A stretch of DNA of 64,000 bases from NCBI GenBank assembly GCA_000697665.1, contig KL197710.1:356078-420077 (forward strand). Direction: 5' to 3'. Source of the stretch: Jaapia argillacea MUCL 33604. Taxonomy: Eukaryota; Basidiomycota; Agaricomycetes; Jaapiales; Jaapiaceae. Positions 48,018 through 59,290 of the stretch are shown piece after piece; within the stretch, counting starts at the first letter, position 1; each line of letters begins with the position of its first letter. The position numbers and the translations under genes are program-made. The notes beneath the pieces are model-generated. The model did not search any database. It saw only the letters and a program-made list of their open reading frames with translations, and was not told the origin of the DNA.

Positions 48018-49842
48018 ATGTCAGATTCACCGTCGGATTCCAAAGAAATCCAAATTAACATCAAAGGTCTGGTTTTCTTCTGCAGTGGATCAAATTGAGA
48101 GATAACCATGCTGCTTCCTGAACATAGGTCCAAATGAACTAAAGCTCCAGATATCGATCAGTACTGACAAGAGCGTCTCGGAGCTCAAACAAGCTATCGC
48201 AGAGAAGAGCGAAGTCGAGGCTGGGCATCAGAGATTGATTTATTCTGGTACGTTCTGTCGACTTGGATATCCGGCTCGTGAGGTTCACGATTGCTTTGCA
48301 ATCGTCTACAGGCCGAGTCTTGAAGGTATGTACACATTGATCGCCTTCACTCCGCATCTCCTTCACGATTCCCTTGCAGGATGACGATCCTCTCTCTCAA
48401 TACAAGATTCAAACCAACCACACGATTCACATGGTGAAATCCGCTCGTCCAGCTGGGGCACCCTCTTCCTCAGGTCCTGGATCGTCATCAGCTCCAGCAC
48501 AGCAGCTCCCTACGATGCAGACGGGTATGAACCCGCACGATCCACTGGCACAGCTGAACAGTCACATGGGTTTCGGAGCCATGGCGGGGTTAAATCCATT
48601 CGCAGATATGGGATTAAATCCCAACGACCCAAACATGGTGCGTGTCACTTACCGTCGCTTTCCTCCTCCATCCTTCGCCTAGATATCGCCCTTCCAGGGC
48701 GCTTGTCTCCATTGCGGATTCTTTGATTACACCCAATCACTTGTCCATTATCTTCGGTACTAACAATGGTAAAGCTACAAACAATGATGAACTCGCCTGA
48801 ATTCCTCCAACAAATGGCAGCAACCATGTCGAACCCAGCCATCCTCGATCAGATGTTGGCTTCCAATCCACAGCTCGCTGGAATGGGGCCCCAGGTTAGG
48901 GAGATTTTCCAGAGTGAGAGGTTTCGGCAGATGATGTGCGTGGCTATTTTTCCATTTCTCGCCGATGCTGTCCTCATTTTCAACCCTTTATCACTCCACT
49001 ACGCTAGATCAAACCCAGAAACCCTTCGATCAATGTTAGAGATGGCTCGCTTAATGAGGGGTACCAACCCTTCCGCAGGTGGACTTGGTGGACTTGGTGG
49101 GATGGGCGGTCTAGGCGGTCTAGGCGGGTTGGGAGGAGGGATGTTTGGGGGAGCAGGTGGCGGAGGAGGATTCCCTGCACCTGGCGTTCCTGGTGGAGCG
49201 GCTTCAAATGGGACGGGTACAACAGGGGGTGCGGGTACCGGTGCGGGTGCAGATGCAGGTGCGGGTGCGGGGACCACAACTGGTGCAGGTGCAGGCCTAG
49301 GAGGCTTTGGTGGACTAGGAGGTGCAGGAGCAGGAGGTTTACCTCCAATTGACCCCGCAATGCTTCAGCACATGCAACAACTCTTTGGAGGCATGGGTGT
49401 AGGAGGAGGCGCTGGCTCCCCTGGTCTCGGCTCTCCTGGGGCTGGGGCTGGGGCTGGTGGATTCGGTGGACTGGGAGGTCCAGGGGCTGGTGGGTTTGGT
49501 GGACTCGGTGGATGGGGAGGATGGGGAGGAGGCTACGGTGGGGCCGGGGCCGGGGCAGCTGCGAGTCCTCCACCAGCTGCTGATACGAGATCTCCTGAGG
49601 AGAGATTCCAAGTTCAGTTGCAGGTATGTACCCGTCGAGATTTCGTTTTCCCTCGTCTTTCTCCATTTTGTACCCGCACCTCTTTCTTTCTCATACTGCT
49701 TTCCGTAATGCTAAATTTTGTCCAACAGCAACTTCAAGATATGGGATTTACCAATGCCAGCCAGAATGTGCGTGCCTTGCTTGCGACGGGAGGAAACGTC
49801 CATAGTGCCATCGAGTATATCCTCGGTGGGGGCGGGCTATGA
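48018..49842 (+). CDS. DSK2: Ubiquilin (Dsk2-type UBL-UBA shuttle)
   Basis: Carries ubiquitinated proteins to the proteasome. The start MSDSPSDSKEIQINIKG opens a ubiquitin-like domain (ELKLQISISTDKSVSELKQA; AGHQRLIYSGRVLKDDDPLS). STI1-type segments follow (NSPEFLQQMAATMSNPAILD; MLASNPQLAGMGPQVREIFQ; SNPETLRSMLEMARLMRGTN). A Gly/Ala-rich region of about 180 residues, built from GGLGG- and GAGAG-like units, separates these from a C-terminal UBA domain (QQLQDMGFTNASQNVRALLA; GGNVHSAIEYILGGGGL). There are six short introns. UBL-STI1-UBA order and the ending match ubiquilins; the glycine expansion is longer than in yeast Dsk2. Confidence 0.95.
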
Positions 49843-50211
49843 GGGACCTCACTCTTGCCATTATTCTCTCCGAGTGTCATAGCGTAGATGGAGGGATTTG
49901 ATGACCCTGCATTTGGTGGGGTGATGGACGGCTGGATTCTCTGGACGTTAATGAAGGGGGGTGTATGATTGGGCAGTAATAGACTAAGACCTATATCGAT
50001 AAGGTGTTCGTAGCTCTGCAGTTGCAATTGTGTTCTCAGTACGCTTCTTGGACTTGACTTGTTGTTCGCTGTTGCATTTGTTCTCAAGGGCTGCTTGGTC
50101 GCCCACTCAATCCATCGTGTATGCGAGAACTATGGGCTGAAAAGGCGTGAAACGCGGAAGTCGAGATGGAAGCAAAGTAAAGCATGTGCAAAGCCCGCGG
50201 ACGTAGTTAAA
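49843..50211. other. Convergent intergenic region
   Basis: About 370 bp between the 3' ends of Dsk2 and the MYND gene. No feature is recognised. Confidence 0.6.
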
Positions 50212-52198
50212 TTACATCACGGCAGCCAGAGGCAGTTGGTGACGCAGACAGGTACGCTCGGGGTTATAGGTCACCGGCATCGCATTGTTTTCTGTGCATC
50301 CTTCCTTGTCATGATCCTCATTGTCATAGGCCTCCTCGGTGAAAATCCTTGCTGGAAGTGCCAACGATCGACCTTCCTCCCAACGGACGGCTACAATGGC
50401 CGTAAAGAAAAGGTCCTCCAAGCCTTCACCCGTTGCACTCGTCGTGTGTTTTCGGAGGGTCATAGAAACTGGCCCATGCTGGTAGTCGCAATGAAGAAGT
50501 AGAGACGAGAAGGGAGCCCCATGAAAACGCGTTTGGTGCTCCTCCGTAATCGCGTCCCCCCTTGCCCGGACGTCGTTGAGCATGACCTGAAAGATGAATT
50601 TGCGGTCGGATCTGGAAAGGTAGGCAGACCCTGACCCTGGTGTTATCACAGATCAATCAGTCCCCAGACGCCGAAACTATTATCCATTTCTTACTGGATC
50701 CACGACATTCCTCCCTGTGCTTCCCTTGCCTCCAATCTTGCCTCTGGCATTCCTTGTCGCAATAGTACGCCTCCCTGCAAGCGCTACATCTTCGAAAAAG
50801 ATCTACTTTCCCAGTAATCTCGCACTGAAAAAGATGGTTCAATACTATGTCAGCGTCCACATGAGAACACTCACCGCTGTGTTGTTGCAAATATAGTATG
50901 GTCCAAGGCCAGGATACCAAAGACTTTCCCAAACGGGTTCCTTCACCTGGCTTATTGCGACTCGCTCAAGGGCCAATTGCTTGAATTGGTACCAGGCATC
51001 GTGCAAAGAACTCTGTGGGTGCAACCCCGCCTCCAGACCCAGGGTTTCAATCTGATCGAGAGAGCGGCGAACGGCAGGAAGGGCGGAGCAATAGATGAGA
51101 TATGGTAAGAGCCTTTTGAGTAGACAGATGCGACAGTCGGCAAAGCCGCCCACCCTCACAGGGTGCTGCGCCCATCCACATGTTCTTAGGATACCTTCCA
51201 AGATCCCGGCGCGGATAGCCTGAAGGGCAGCTGTAAATCCCGTCCCTGACACAATATGCCTTTCCAGAAAGACAATGCAATTGCTGATGCACGGAACATC
51301 GGCCGACATGGAAATTGTATCGTCCCAGGGCGCAACAGAGGACGTGAGGATTAGCATGGCCTTGGCTACTTCCCCGACGGCACGACGGGAGATGAGGAGA
51401 GGTATGAGGTCCCCACTGGTTCCGAGGTGTCGAAGTAGAATAATATTCGCATTGATGTTGCGATAATCATGGGGGAGTCGAAGACTCGAGCGTAGGTTCC
51501 TCAATGCTGTGGTGACAATGGTCCTTTGATCTGCTACTGTAATCATCTTCTCCAGGCATGATGCGCAGTTTTCTCGCACGAGGAGCTCCAGGATCCTCGA
51601 CGGTGATGGGAGAGGTTCGGGAGCTTCGCTAACATTGACGGGCTCGGTATGCTCCATCCACATCTGCGTAACAGCAGAGAATGCGCCTGGAGTCGCCATC
51701 AAGACGGCTCGAAGGTCCATTTCTGAGGTGTACGCTTCCAAAACCCTGATGATCGCGAAGCGTAGGGGAAGGAATGCCGGACCAAATGATTCTGCACCAA
51801 ACCCGGAATTTTCGGCAACGAAAGAAACCCATGGCCACACATACTGCCAACCTTCCAGGAAGCGATCAACGACGGCTTCGCTATCTGGAAGACATCCGGC
51901 AGTGACGGCGATGCCTTCCAATGCTTTCACCAGAAGCATGACGGAACCGGAAAGTTGGTTGGTGGCGATTATGAAGAACTTCGAGGATGAAAGGACGTGG
52001 AAAAACGTTGGGAGGATATGGAGCGCATTCGGTGCTGTAGTGTTTGTGGCGATGAATTGGACAACTTCCTTCATCGACTCGTAAGAACCTCGCCGGGCAT
52101 GTTTCATGGATAGCTAGCGAATCAAAATTTCAGCTCGACGATTCGGAGATGCACCACAACCGAAATGGATCACTCACCTGGAGTCGAGCAGGTAGCAT
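50212..52198 (-). CDS. MYND-type zinc-finger protein
   Basis: ATG at 52198 encodes MLPARLQ; an 83-bp intron joins it to LSMKHARRGSYESMKEVVQF. A helical body of about 420 residues includes FLEGWQYVWPWVSFVAENSG, FAIIRVLEAYTSE and ADCRICLLKRLLPYLIYCSA. Near the C-terminus is a MYND finger. Its first Cys pair lies just before it, at the exon junction in LGPYYICNN and QCEITG; the rest reads RRCSACREAYYCDKECQRQD then WRQGKHREEC. A last exon (SDRKFIFQVMLNDVRARGDA; NPERTCLRHQLPLAAVM) ends at 50212. This body-plus-MYND layout is a large family in mushroom-forming fungi with no settled role. MYND fingers usually bind proline-rich peptides. Confidence 0.85.
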
Positions 52199-52579
52199 CT
52201 TTTAGCACAATTTCTCGCCAGAGGGGATGTCACAACAATATCAGAGACTAAGGGCGGAAGGGGGAAGAAAGATGTCAAGGAAAGAAGCCATTACTACAAT
52301 CCTTATAAGTTTCTGTGCTTTGGCATGCCACCTCACAGAAGGTCGAAAATCACGTGACGCTTCATGGCTTTGTCGCGTTGAACTAGGAAACGGGCAAAGA
52401 GGTCGCTGGATCTCTGATGAGAAGCGGAGTCTGTTGTGCGCCTGGAATGCGACAATGGCGATGCAGTCAAAGCGCGACCAGTACAAACCAGTGGGTCTCC
52501 AAATGAAGCAGCGTAAGCTTCTTGGTAATTTAGGGACCGCTTGGATCCTCTATGAAACTGACGAATGGTGATACTAGTT
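52199..52579. other. Intergenic region
   Basis: About 380 bp upstream of the MYND gene. A plus-strand open frame of 114 codons has no family resemblance and is not supported. Confidence 0.5.
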
Positions 52580-53130
52580 TCAGTCGAAAAATCCCCAGTT
52601 CGTACATAAACACTGACTCACCAAAGAAACTTCGTGCAAAGAGGAATGGCTTCGACGGAAAATTTTAGGGTGTATGTTCGTCAAAGGGCTAATCCACGTT
52701 CGTGAGGAGCAGTGGCTTCCCTCGATTGGAATCCTGCCTTCGCGGTAGACAACGGAGGTTAACTTGACCTCCCAATCGCAACTTCTAGTCAGAACGCCTC
52801 CTGGGATGAGTGCGAGGGTGGTATCGGGATCGATCCCGAGACGGAGTTGTTGGGTAGGGAGACCTGGCAGCTGGAGGAGAGCATGAGATTCAGTAGAATG
52901 AAGTGCAGCGGTTGATATCACAACAAAGCGAGAGAGTAGTAGCAGAGTGTTGCTTGAAGGATCGTGATGTAACGCGCCAAGACGAAGACGACGCGCCGTA
53001 GCACTGTAGTCGCGGAAAGCCGTGCCTCATCTCCCAGGTACAGCAGACGTGAATTTGGCGCACACTGGATTATAGAATGGATGGAAAATATTTCATGGAG
53101 TATTGCTAGAGACTTGAGAAGCAATGCGGC
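52580..53130 (-). pseudogene. Possible DUF6533-type membrane protein remnant
   Basis: A hydrophobic frame (RLLYLGDEARLSATTVLRRV then VFVLARYITILQATLCYYSL) resembles the N-terminal DUF6533 pattern of agaricomycete multi-pass proteins (L-x-x-D-x-E-x-R-x ... LF-x-x-x-RY). It stops after SLALL, and the next open segment (HALLQLPGLPTQQLRLGIDP) is not membrane-like. No complete start or set of helices is found. Either a decayed fragment or a chance match. Confidence 0.25.
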
Positions 53131-53167
53131 GAGCCACAGGTCGCATGATGAAGCTGCATCGATTGAC

Positions 53168-54172
53168 CTAATGAGAGGTTACAACCCCACCATCTGCATC
53201 CCTTCTCCCCACATCGTCACCTTCACCGTCTCCCCCATGGTCAGTCTCTCCTAAAACAACGATTCCAGGTCTCTGTGGCTCTGGTGCCCGCGCTCGACGG
53301 GGCAAAGGCCTGATAAGCCGAGGTCCCGTTTCGACCAAATTATTGTTCTCCGAACCTCCATCTGAATCCGAGTCTTGCGAGCCCTCTAGAGAGGAGAATC
53401 CATCGGAGTCGGAGTCGGAATTGGAGTCTGAGTTATCAGGGTCTGAGTCCTCCTCCTCGTCTGATTCGGAGCCAGAATCTGATTCTGAATTTTCGTCCGA
53501 GTCGGAGGAGAGTGTGGATGTGGATGAGGACGAATCACGTTCACGTGGAGAACGGGGAGGAGATCCTTCGGTTGTTTGTTCAGTTGCGGGGGCTGTGGAG
53601 GGACGCGCAGAACGGTCTTCGAATACTCCGAGTCCTAAGTTCTATCGGAGCAGGGTTGGTATGAGAGGTTGTATGGACCAAAAGGATAACACGACGTACC
53701 ATCTGGATATATCCTTCCCCTCTCCTGACGTTCTCAATATCTACGCTACGAGGATCCTCTCTTGCCCGAGCTAGGAGCTCAGCGTTCGACGAAGCAAGTT
53801 GGGGGAGGAAGCTTTGCACCCTGTTCAACACTACCTCATCCGATGAGCCAAATAATCGAAATGAGAGTACACATAGATAACGTAGAGCTAGAGACCTACG
53901 TTCGGACGGGGGGTCGACTTGGTAAGTACTTCGATCGCCAAAGTCGAACCGGGGTGGCCCAGTAGGTGGAGCAGAGGACGGAGAGGTGTTCAGGTTTTCG
54001 AGGAGAGACTCTAAGTGATGAAAAGTTGGGGACCAAATTTGTGAGGAAGAACGAGATCAGTTGCATGGATATGCATACGGATTCTAGTCTGACGGGTTTC
54101 TGGGTCCTCCACCTCCAGAAGTTCTCCTTCTATTCTGCGTGGTTCACCAGAGCTTGGGTTGGTGTTTTGCAT
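53168..54172 (-). CDS. NOPCHAP1/DUF4598-like protein with acidic Ser-rich tail
   Basis: The core reads GSSDEVVLNRVQSFLPQLAS, SNAELLARAREDPRSVDIEN and GYIQM, joined by an intron to NLGLGVFEDR. The LNRVQ-x-FLP, DIEN and IxMNLGLGV blocks match the small fungal DUF4598 family, related to the human NOP chaperone NOPCHAP1, which helps load NOP58 during box C/D snoRNP assembly. The last exon adds a ~140-residue tail of Ser/Asp/Glu repeats ending GGVVTSH. Upstream exons (MQNTNPSSGEPRRIEGELLE; PTGPPRFDFGDRS) are inferred and their joins are uncertain, as is the start at 54172. Role by family resemblance only. Confidence 0.7.
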
Positions 54173-54403
54173 AAGGGGTGTGAACTGAGAAAACAGCACA
54201 AGTTACGCCCATTAGGCACGTCCACAAGCTAAAATTCCTTTGGGGTCTCAACGAAGTCGCCCGACCTCGCAATACTGGTATTATGTGCGATGACATCTTA
54301 ATGATGCTCCACAGGGATGCACCCTCGAAGAGTCGAACGTCCTCAAACGTGAGATCCTACAAGAAAATCTAATCACTGGATAGAAGCAATACTTCCAGAC
54401 ATC

Positions 54404-56388
54404 CTATAAGTCAGCCTGCCCTAAGACCTCATGATCTCCCTCTTTAATCACCCCATCATCCACCCGACCCAACTGTCTTCTCCTAAATTCCTCCAACCTC
54501 CTCTCCAAATCCGGGTTTACAACCGGTTTCTGTGGAGCTACGTCCCGAAGAGGAGGAGGCCGGAAGTAAGGCTGGGCAAGCCAATGTGGTAGGACTCGGA
54601 GATTTGTGTCGGGGTGGGTTGAGATTGTATGTGGGTACGTTGCTTGGTCAATCTGAAGACACAAGCGTATAAGCAGGAAAGAAGGGAGAGTAACAGAAAA
54701 AGGGGTTGAACACGAAAACCCACCTCCATCCTCTTCTCAAACTCCCTCACAACACGAATATATTCCTCAACGCCCTCTCTCCATCCCTCTCCACCATCCC
54801 TCTCCTCCCTCCTCTCCCCTCTGGTCAACCCTCTAACGTAACATCCGCCCTCCCTTTCTACACCATCCTCCTCCCCAGGACCTTCAAACTTTTCACCACT
54901 AACAACCTTTGTCCTCCTAATTCCCACCTTCCCTAACCGATCTCTCAAATCATGGTGTTTAACAATCGCAGGTCGAAGAATCTTGAATAAATGACCTTTG
55001 ATGGCGGAGAAGGGCGTGGGTGTACGTTGGGAGAGAACTATGGAGAGATATTCGAAGGCGAGGGAGGTGTGAGGGGGATGGTGGCCGGCGAGGGTCGTTA
55101 AGGGTAGCGTTGAGGGCGAGGGAGAGGTTGGGGTGGTGGCTGTAGTGGATAGCGCCGATGATCCTTGAGCGGGCGCAAAGAGTGCTGGGTTGTAAAGTAC
55201 ACCCTCGGCACACATCACACCGTCCGCTCCAGTCTCTTTCAGACACGCTTCTAAGTCTTCGTAAAACAGTATATTTCCATTTGCAATTACTGGAATCGAA
55301 AGTGCGTTCTTGATGGCGACGATGTGAGGGTATGATGCAAGGCCCTGCGAGATGGGGTGGATCAGTGTTAGTGGGTTGGATTGAATGGACGAAGTGGACA
55401 CACGGAAGAAGTGACTGATATATGATACGCACTGTATTGTGGCCTCTCTGCTCCCTTGTCCTCCCGTGACAAACAACCATTTGTGCACCAGCTCGCTCTA
55501 ACATCTTGGCGTACTCGACAGACTTTTCGATGGAGGGGAAGATGCGGAATTTCGCTGTTACAGGGATGTTGAGGTTTAGGTGGAGTATGTTTACTGGATT
55601 GGGCTTGAGTTAGCATATCGGAGAGCAATTAAAGAGAAGAAAGCATGGGAAGGGGAGGTAACAACGAAATAGCAACAAATGGCGTGATTGATGAAGTTCA
55701 TGAACAATGTAGACGCACTCATCTGGTAGATCAAATCCCACTCATCTTGCAACCAACTTCCATATCTTCCCTTCTTCGCAATATCCTGAGGACACCCAAG
55801 GTTGATATCCACCGCATCGCAATAGGGCTCAACGATTTTTGCAGCGGCTAGTAGATATTGAGGGTCGTTAGCTGAGAACTGAACGATAAGAGGCCGATCG
55901 GTGGACGGTATTGACGGGGCTGGCGAAGGAGAAGAGGCTGACGACGACGACGACGACGAGAGGCGAGGGTGGAATAAAGGAGACCCTTCTTCTCCGTGGA
56001 TCATGTTGAATGCGTGTCTACGATGCCGAGGATCCGTCGCGAACAATTTGGCGTTGATCATCGGTGTATACACCAACTATCCCAAGCAATGAGATCACTG
56101 ATCAGAACCGTCATTGCAGGTAAGTTATGAGAAGATTTGCTCACTTACTTGAGCGCCGTATCGTCGACATAACGTTCTGAAAGCCTACACGAAACCAAAG
56201 CCATTCGGTCACTTGTCCAGTAGAAACTGAGAAGCAAGACCCACGAGTTCAGATTGATCGACCATCGGCGCTACAATAAACTTTGGGCTACCTAGGACCT
56301 GGCGGTAAAATTCATAGCCTCCCAGTTTCTGTTTCAATGGCTGGTCTGAGGATGGACTGTGGGATTCGGTGGTAGCGGTCAGACCCAT
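54404..56388 (-). CDS. DUS1: tRNA-dihydrouridine synthase (Dus1 type)
   Basis: A flavin enzyme that reduces uridine in the tRNA D-loop (positions 16/17 in yeast Dus1). ATG at 56388 gives MGLTATTESHSPSSDQPLKQ. The TIM barrel shows FIVAPMVDQSELVGLASQFL, LVYTPMINAKLFATDPRHRR, the catalytic cysteine in DAVDINLGCPQDIAKKGRYG, VTAKFRIFPSIEKSVEYAKM, VVCHGRTREQRGHNTG, IPVIANGNILFYEDLEACLK and GADGVMCAEGVLYNPALF. Two low-complexity inserts are notable: a Ser/Pro run before RPLIVQFSANDP (GAC-type repeat in the DNA at 55940-55960) and a charged Gly/Glu/Arg stretch before the C-terminal helix. The end reads DGVIKEGDHEVLGQADL. About seven introns. Confidence 0.94.
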
Positions 56389-56707
56389 GGTGGAGTATCG
56401 GCGGTAGGCTTGGGTATGAATGCGCAAAGCGCGGGTGATCAAAGAGAACCGTATTTTGGTTGCGATAACGGATCACAGAAGATCACAGAACGATAACAAG
56501 GAGCCAAAGGGGTTGCAGTGGGAGAAGAGGGAGAGAACTTTCGAGACATAGTAACATGTCAACATTGAAATTTTGACTCAGTTTGTTTGATTGTTCTTAT
56601 GTCTCTCGATAACATCCCAACATCGCGCACTAGTTTCGATGACACTGTTCATGGTTCCACCACAGACGAAGAAAGGACAAAACAACCTAAGCTACACTCC
56701 CATCAAC
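56389..56707. other. Intergenic region, DUS1 promoter
   Basis: About 320 bp between the Dus1 start and the 3' end of aspartic protease copy 1, all genes on the minus strand. No TATA box is obvious. Confidence 0.5.
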
Positions 56708-58500
56708 CTAATTCGTCGCAGCATGCGTGAACGGAGTAGCAGCCAACCCAACCCTACCTCCACTCCCAGAATCATAAACGGAATAAAACCTCTCCAAAAA
56801 CGTAAACCCATTGACGAAATCCAACCCCTCTCCCGAAGGCGACCCGATATTAGCGACGATGAGGTAGATACCCGAAGCAGTGCCACCGATGTCGCCGTTC
56901 AGCGAACGAGGCCATATTTGTGCGTTGGGAGTCAGCTCGTACGAAACCTATAAGCAGATCAGCCCAGTGAAGCAAGAAAGCGTTAATGGAGAGCTCGAAC
57001 GTACGCCTCCGACTTTGAAATATAAGCTTTGCAAGTTCGCATATTGAGCAGACGTAATTCGAAGTAATCCAGTGCTGGCATCCTCCACACCTCCTGTCGC
57101 CTCCATATACCTATCGAAAGCATCTAAGTTCGACTTTGGTGTTAGTTACGACGGCAATGACAGGATTGGAATGAAAAGGCGACATACCGGATGCAATGAG
57201 GATGAGGGATGTACCAGTATCAACTATGCCAGCTGTTTGAGACAGGATTGTCGTACCCGCCGAGCCGTACGTGATGGATTGATCAATACCCCAATACTTG
57301 GCGGAGGGGGATGTTGTCGTGAGAGGCCTAGGACAGACGTGCCCAGAAATCAGATGAGTTCGTCCTATCGGATGGACCTTGGCGATGGCAGGGAAGCTCA
57401 CACATAGTTGATCGAACCTGTATACTTGCTTGGGTCTGTCCCACCGAACGTAAGTTCACCGTTCACGTTTTCAAGCAACGTCGTTGGTTCGAAGGAGATA
57501 GCTAGTAGGGGTTTGGATATCGTCCCTTGCGTAAGGAGGTTGTCGATAATAGTGGGAATTGTAGACCGGATGTGGGGAACAAGAGTTCCTGTGAGCGTCT
57601 CGTCAAATGGGTTCGACTTAAGATAGAATGGGACGTGATAACTACCTTCAGTCAAATCCACAAGTCCGATACTAATTGATGATAAGACACCGGATGAGGA
57701 TAGGCAAAATAAGGACGTTACCCCAAAATTCCGTCCACATTATGGAACCCCTTTGAGGTGGTGGCAATTCCAATAGATTGCCCCGTAACCTTCAGTGCAG
57801 AACCAAAACTGACTTCATCCAGAAACTCCCTTCCTACAGACATGAAAAGAACACGTGTCAACCATCACCAAAGGCGACAGGCCTAAAAATATCAAATCCA
57901 ACGTACCTGCAAATGCACCGGAACCGTACATCACCTCCTAATTCAGATAAACATTACGATTAGCAAAATGGCAGGGAATGGGGAGCGGAAACATACGACG
58001 AGATCGTCTGTCTGGGAGCCAGCACTGGTGCGAGTATATGGCTTATTGGCCCCAACCCACGTGTTCGAGCTTCCAGTATCGATGACAAGCGAGTCTATCA
58101 AGCATAATCGATAATTTACCCAGGTAGTGATGTACGAATGATCGCTCACATGTTGTCGGAGGACTGCCAACGCCAACCTACGAAACTAAAGCGTCAGCCA
58201 TCAACTCATCACAGAAATTGGCGACAAACTCACAGAAGCGACGTAAGTGACAGCCTGGTTCTCCACGGGGACACTCATGATCATCCCCTGCTGCATCCTC
58301 CCGTCGGCCCTAGAACGGAAAGCCTTTGCTCTAGCCTGCCCGATCTGTACAAGGTTTGCAGACCCCCCAGTCATGTTAACTTTCTTGGCTAGTGGGAGGG
58401 TAATGAGGGTGTCGCGGATAGTGAGTGGGTTGGCATTGACATTGACTGCGACAAGAGATAGAGCGAGGAGGATCGAGAGGGTGGTTGAGGTCGGTGACAT
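56708..58500 (-). CDS. Secreted A1 aspartic protease (pepsin-like), copy 1
   Basis: Start MSPTSTTLSILLALSLVAVN is a classic signal peptide; a propeptide follows (TIRDTLITLPLAKKVNMTGG; ARAKAFRSRADGRMQQGM). The mature enzyme begins near AVTYVASVGVGSPP and has the first catalytic motif LVIDTGSSNTWVGANKPYTR and the second GIVDTGTSLILIAS. Between them are DGILG, VDLTEG and NGELTFGGTDPSKYTGSINY. The end reads LDFVNGFTFLERFYSVYDS then TPFTHAATN. About eight introns. Organisation matches polyporopepsin-type proteases of wood- and litter-decay fungi, which digest protein outside the cell. Tandem with copy 2. Confidence 0.92.
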
Positions 58501-59290
58501 GGTGAACTTGGGTGGGATAGTGGATGGTTGAGATGGAGGGAGGAAGTCGGTCGGGCGGGTGGGAAGAAGGGGTATGGATGGGTTTTTGTACCTCGAGCGC
58601 CGTCAGCCGCCTTGAGATCTGAGGCGTGAACACCCTGACGTAGGTTTGGTCCGCATTTGAATATGCCATCGACCATGGCAGGGGAGACGAAATACAGAGA
58701 TATACAAGGAGTGGATATCCTATTCATGAGATGAAAAGTATGAATACTGACATGGTCATCCCGTAGTCGGGTCCGGCGCGTTTGGGATATGGAAAGACCT
58801 TCGTTGTCGATATTTTGGATACTAACTCCGGATAAAGAGGAGAAACGGGTGGGGATAGAGTGCCAGTGTTCAAGGGGGAACATCAGCAATCCAAAGGGAA
58901 GGCCCACAACTCTCGATCTTCCAAGTTGCAGCTCGGTTAGAGTCGTTGGGATAGTAGGCAACCTAGTAAAAAGTATGAATGCGTCCAAGTTGCAAAGAAT
59001 GGGCGGGTCGGATCTGGGGAGGGACAACAATCCCATCCCATACTCAACGTGACCATGGGTGGTTGTCCGAAAGTGTCAGAATGTGCGGATCATTGAACAC
59101 GGACCAGTGGGCTGAAGTCGTTGTGACAGGATTGTCACGGGGATGACCGGCGGTTACGGACACATTCAAAGCCTTGGATCAGCACATAGCTATCCTCTCG
59201 TGCAAATAGTATGAATTGTAATAAGCTAGCCATAAACAAAGCCTCCAAATTAGTCTATGTAAGTCAACCCCCATCTCGCTCACCAGGTCG
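58501..59290. other. Spacer between the protease copies
   Basis: About 790 bp: promoter of copy 1 and 3' flank of copy 2. A 215-codon minus-strand open frame here is Pro/Ser/His-rich, overlaps the copy 1 signal region in another frame and has no family match, so it is not called. Confidence 0.5.

Noticed and set aside
49004-49666. Long minus-strand Pro/His-rich open frames over Dsk2
   Set aside because: They arise from the Gly-rich repeat of Dsk2 read in antisense.
58389-59036. 215-codon minus-strand open frame between the proteases
   Set aside because: It overlaps the protease copy 1 signal peptide in another frame, has low-complexity Pro/Ser/His content and no family match.
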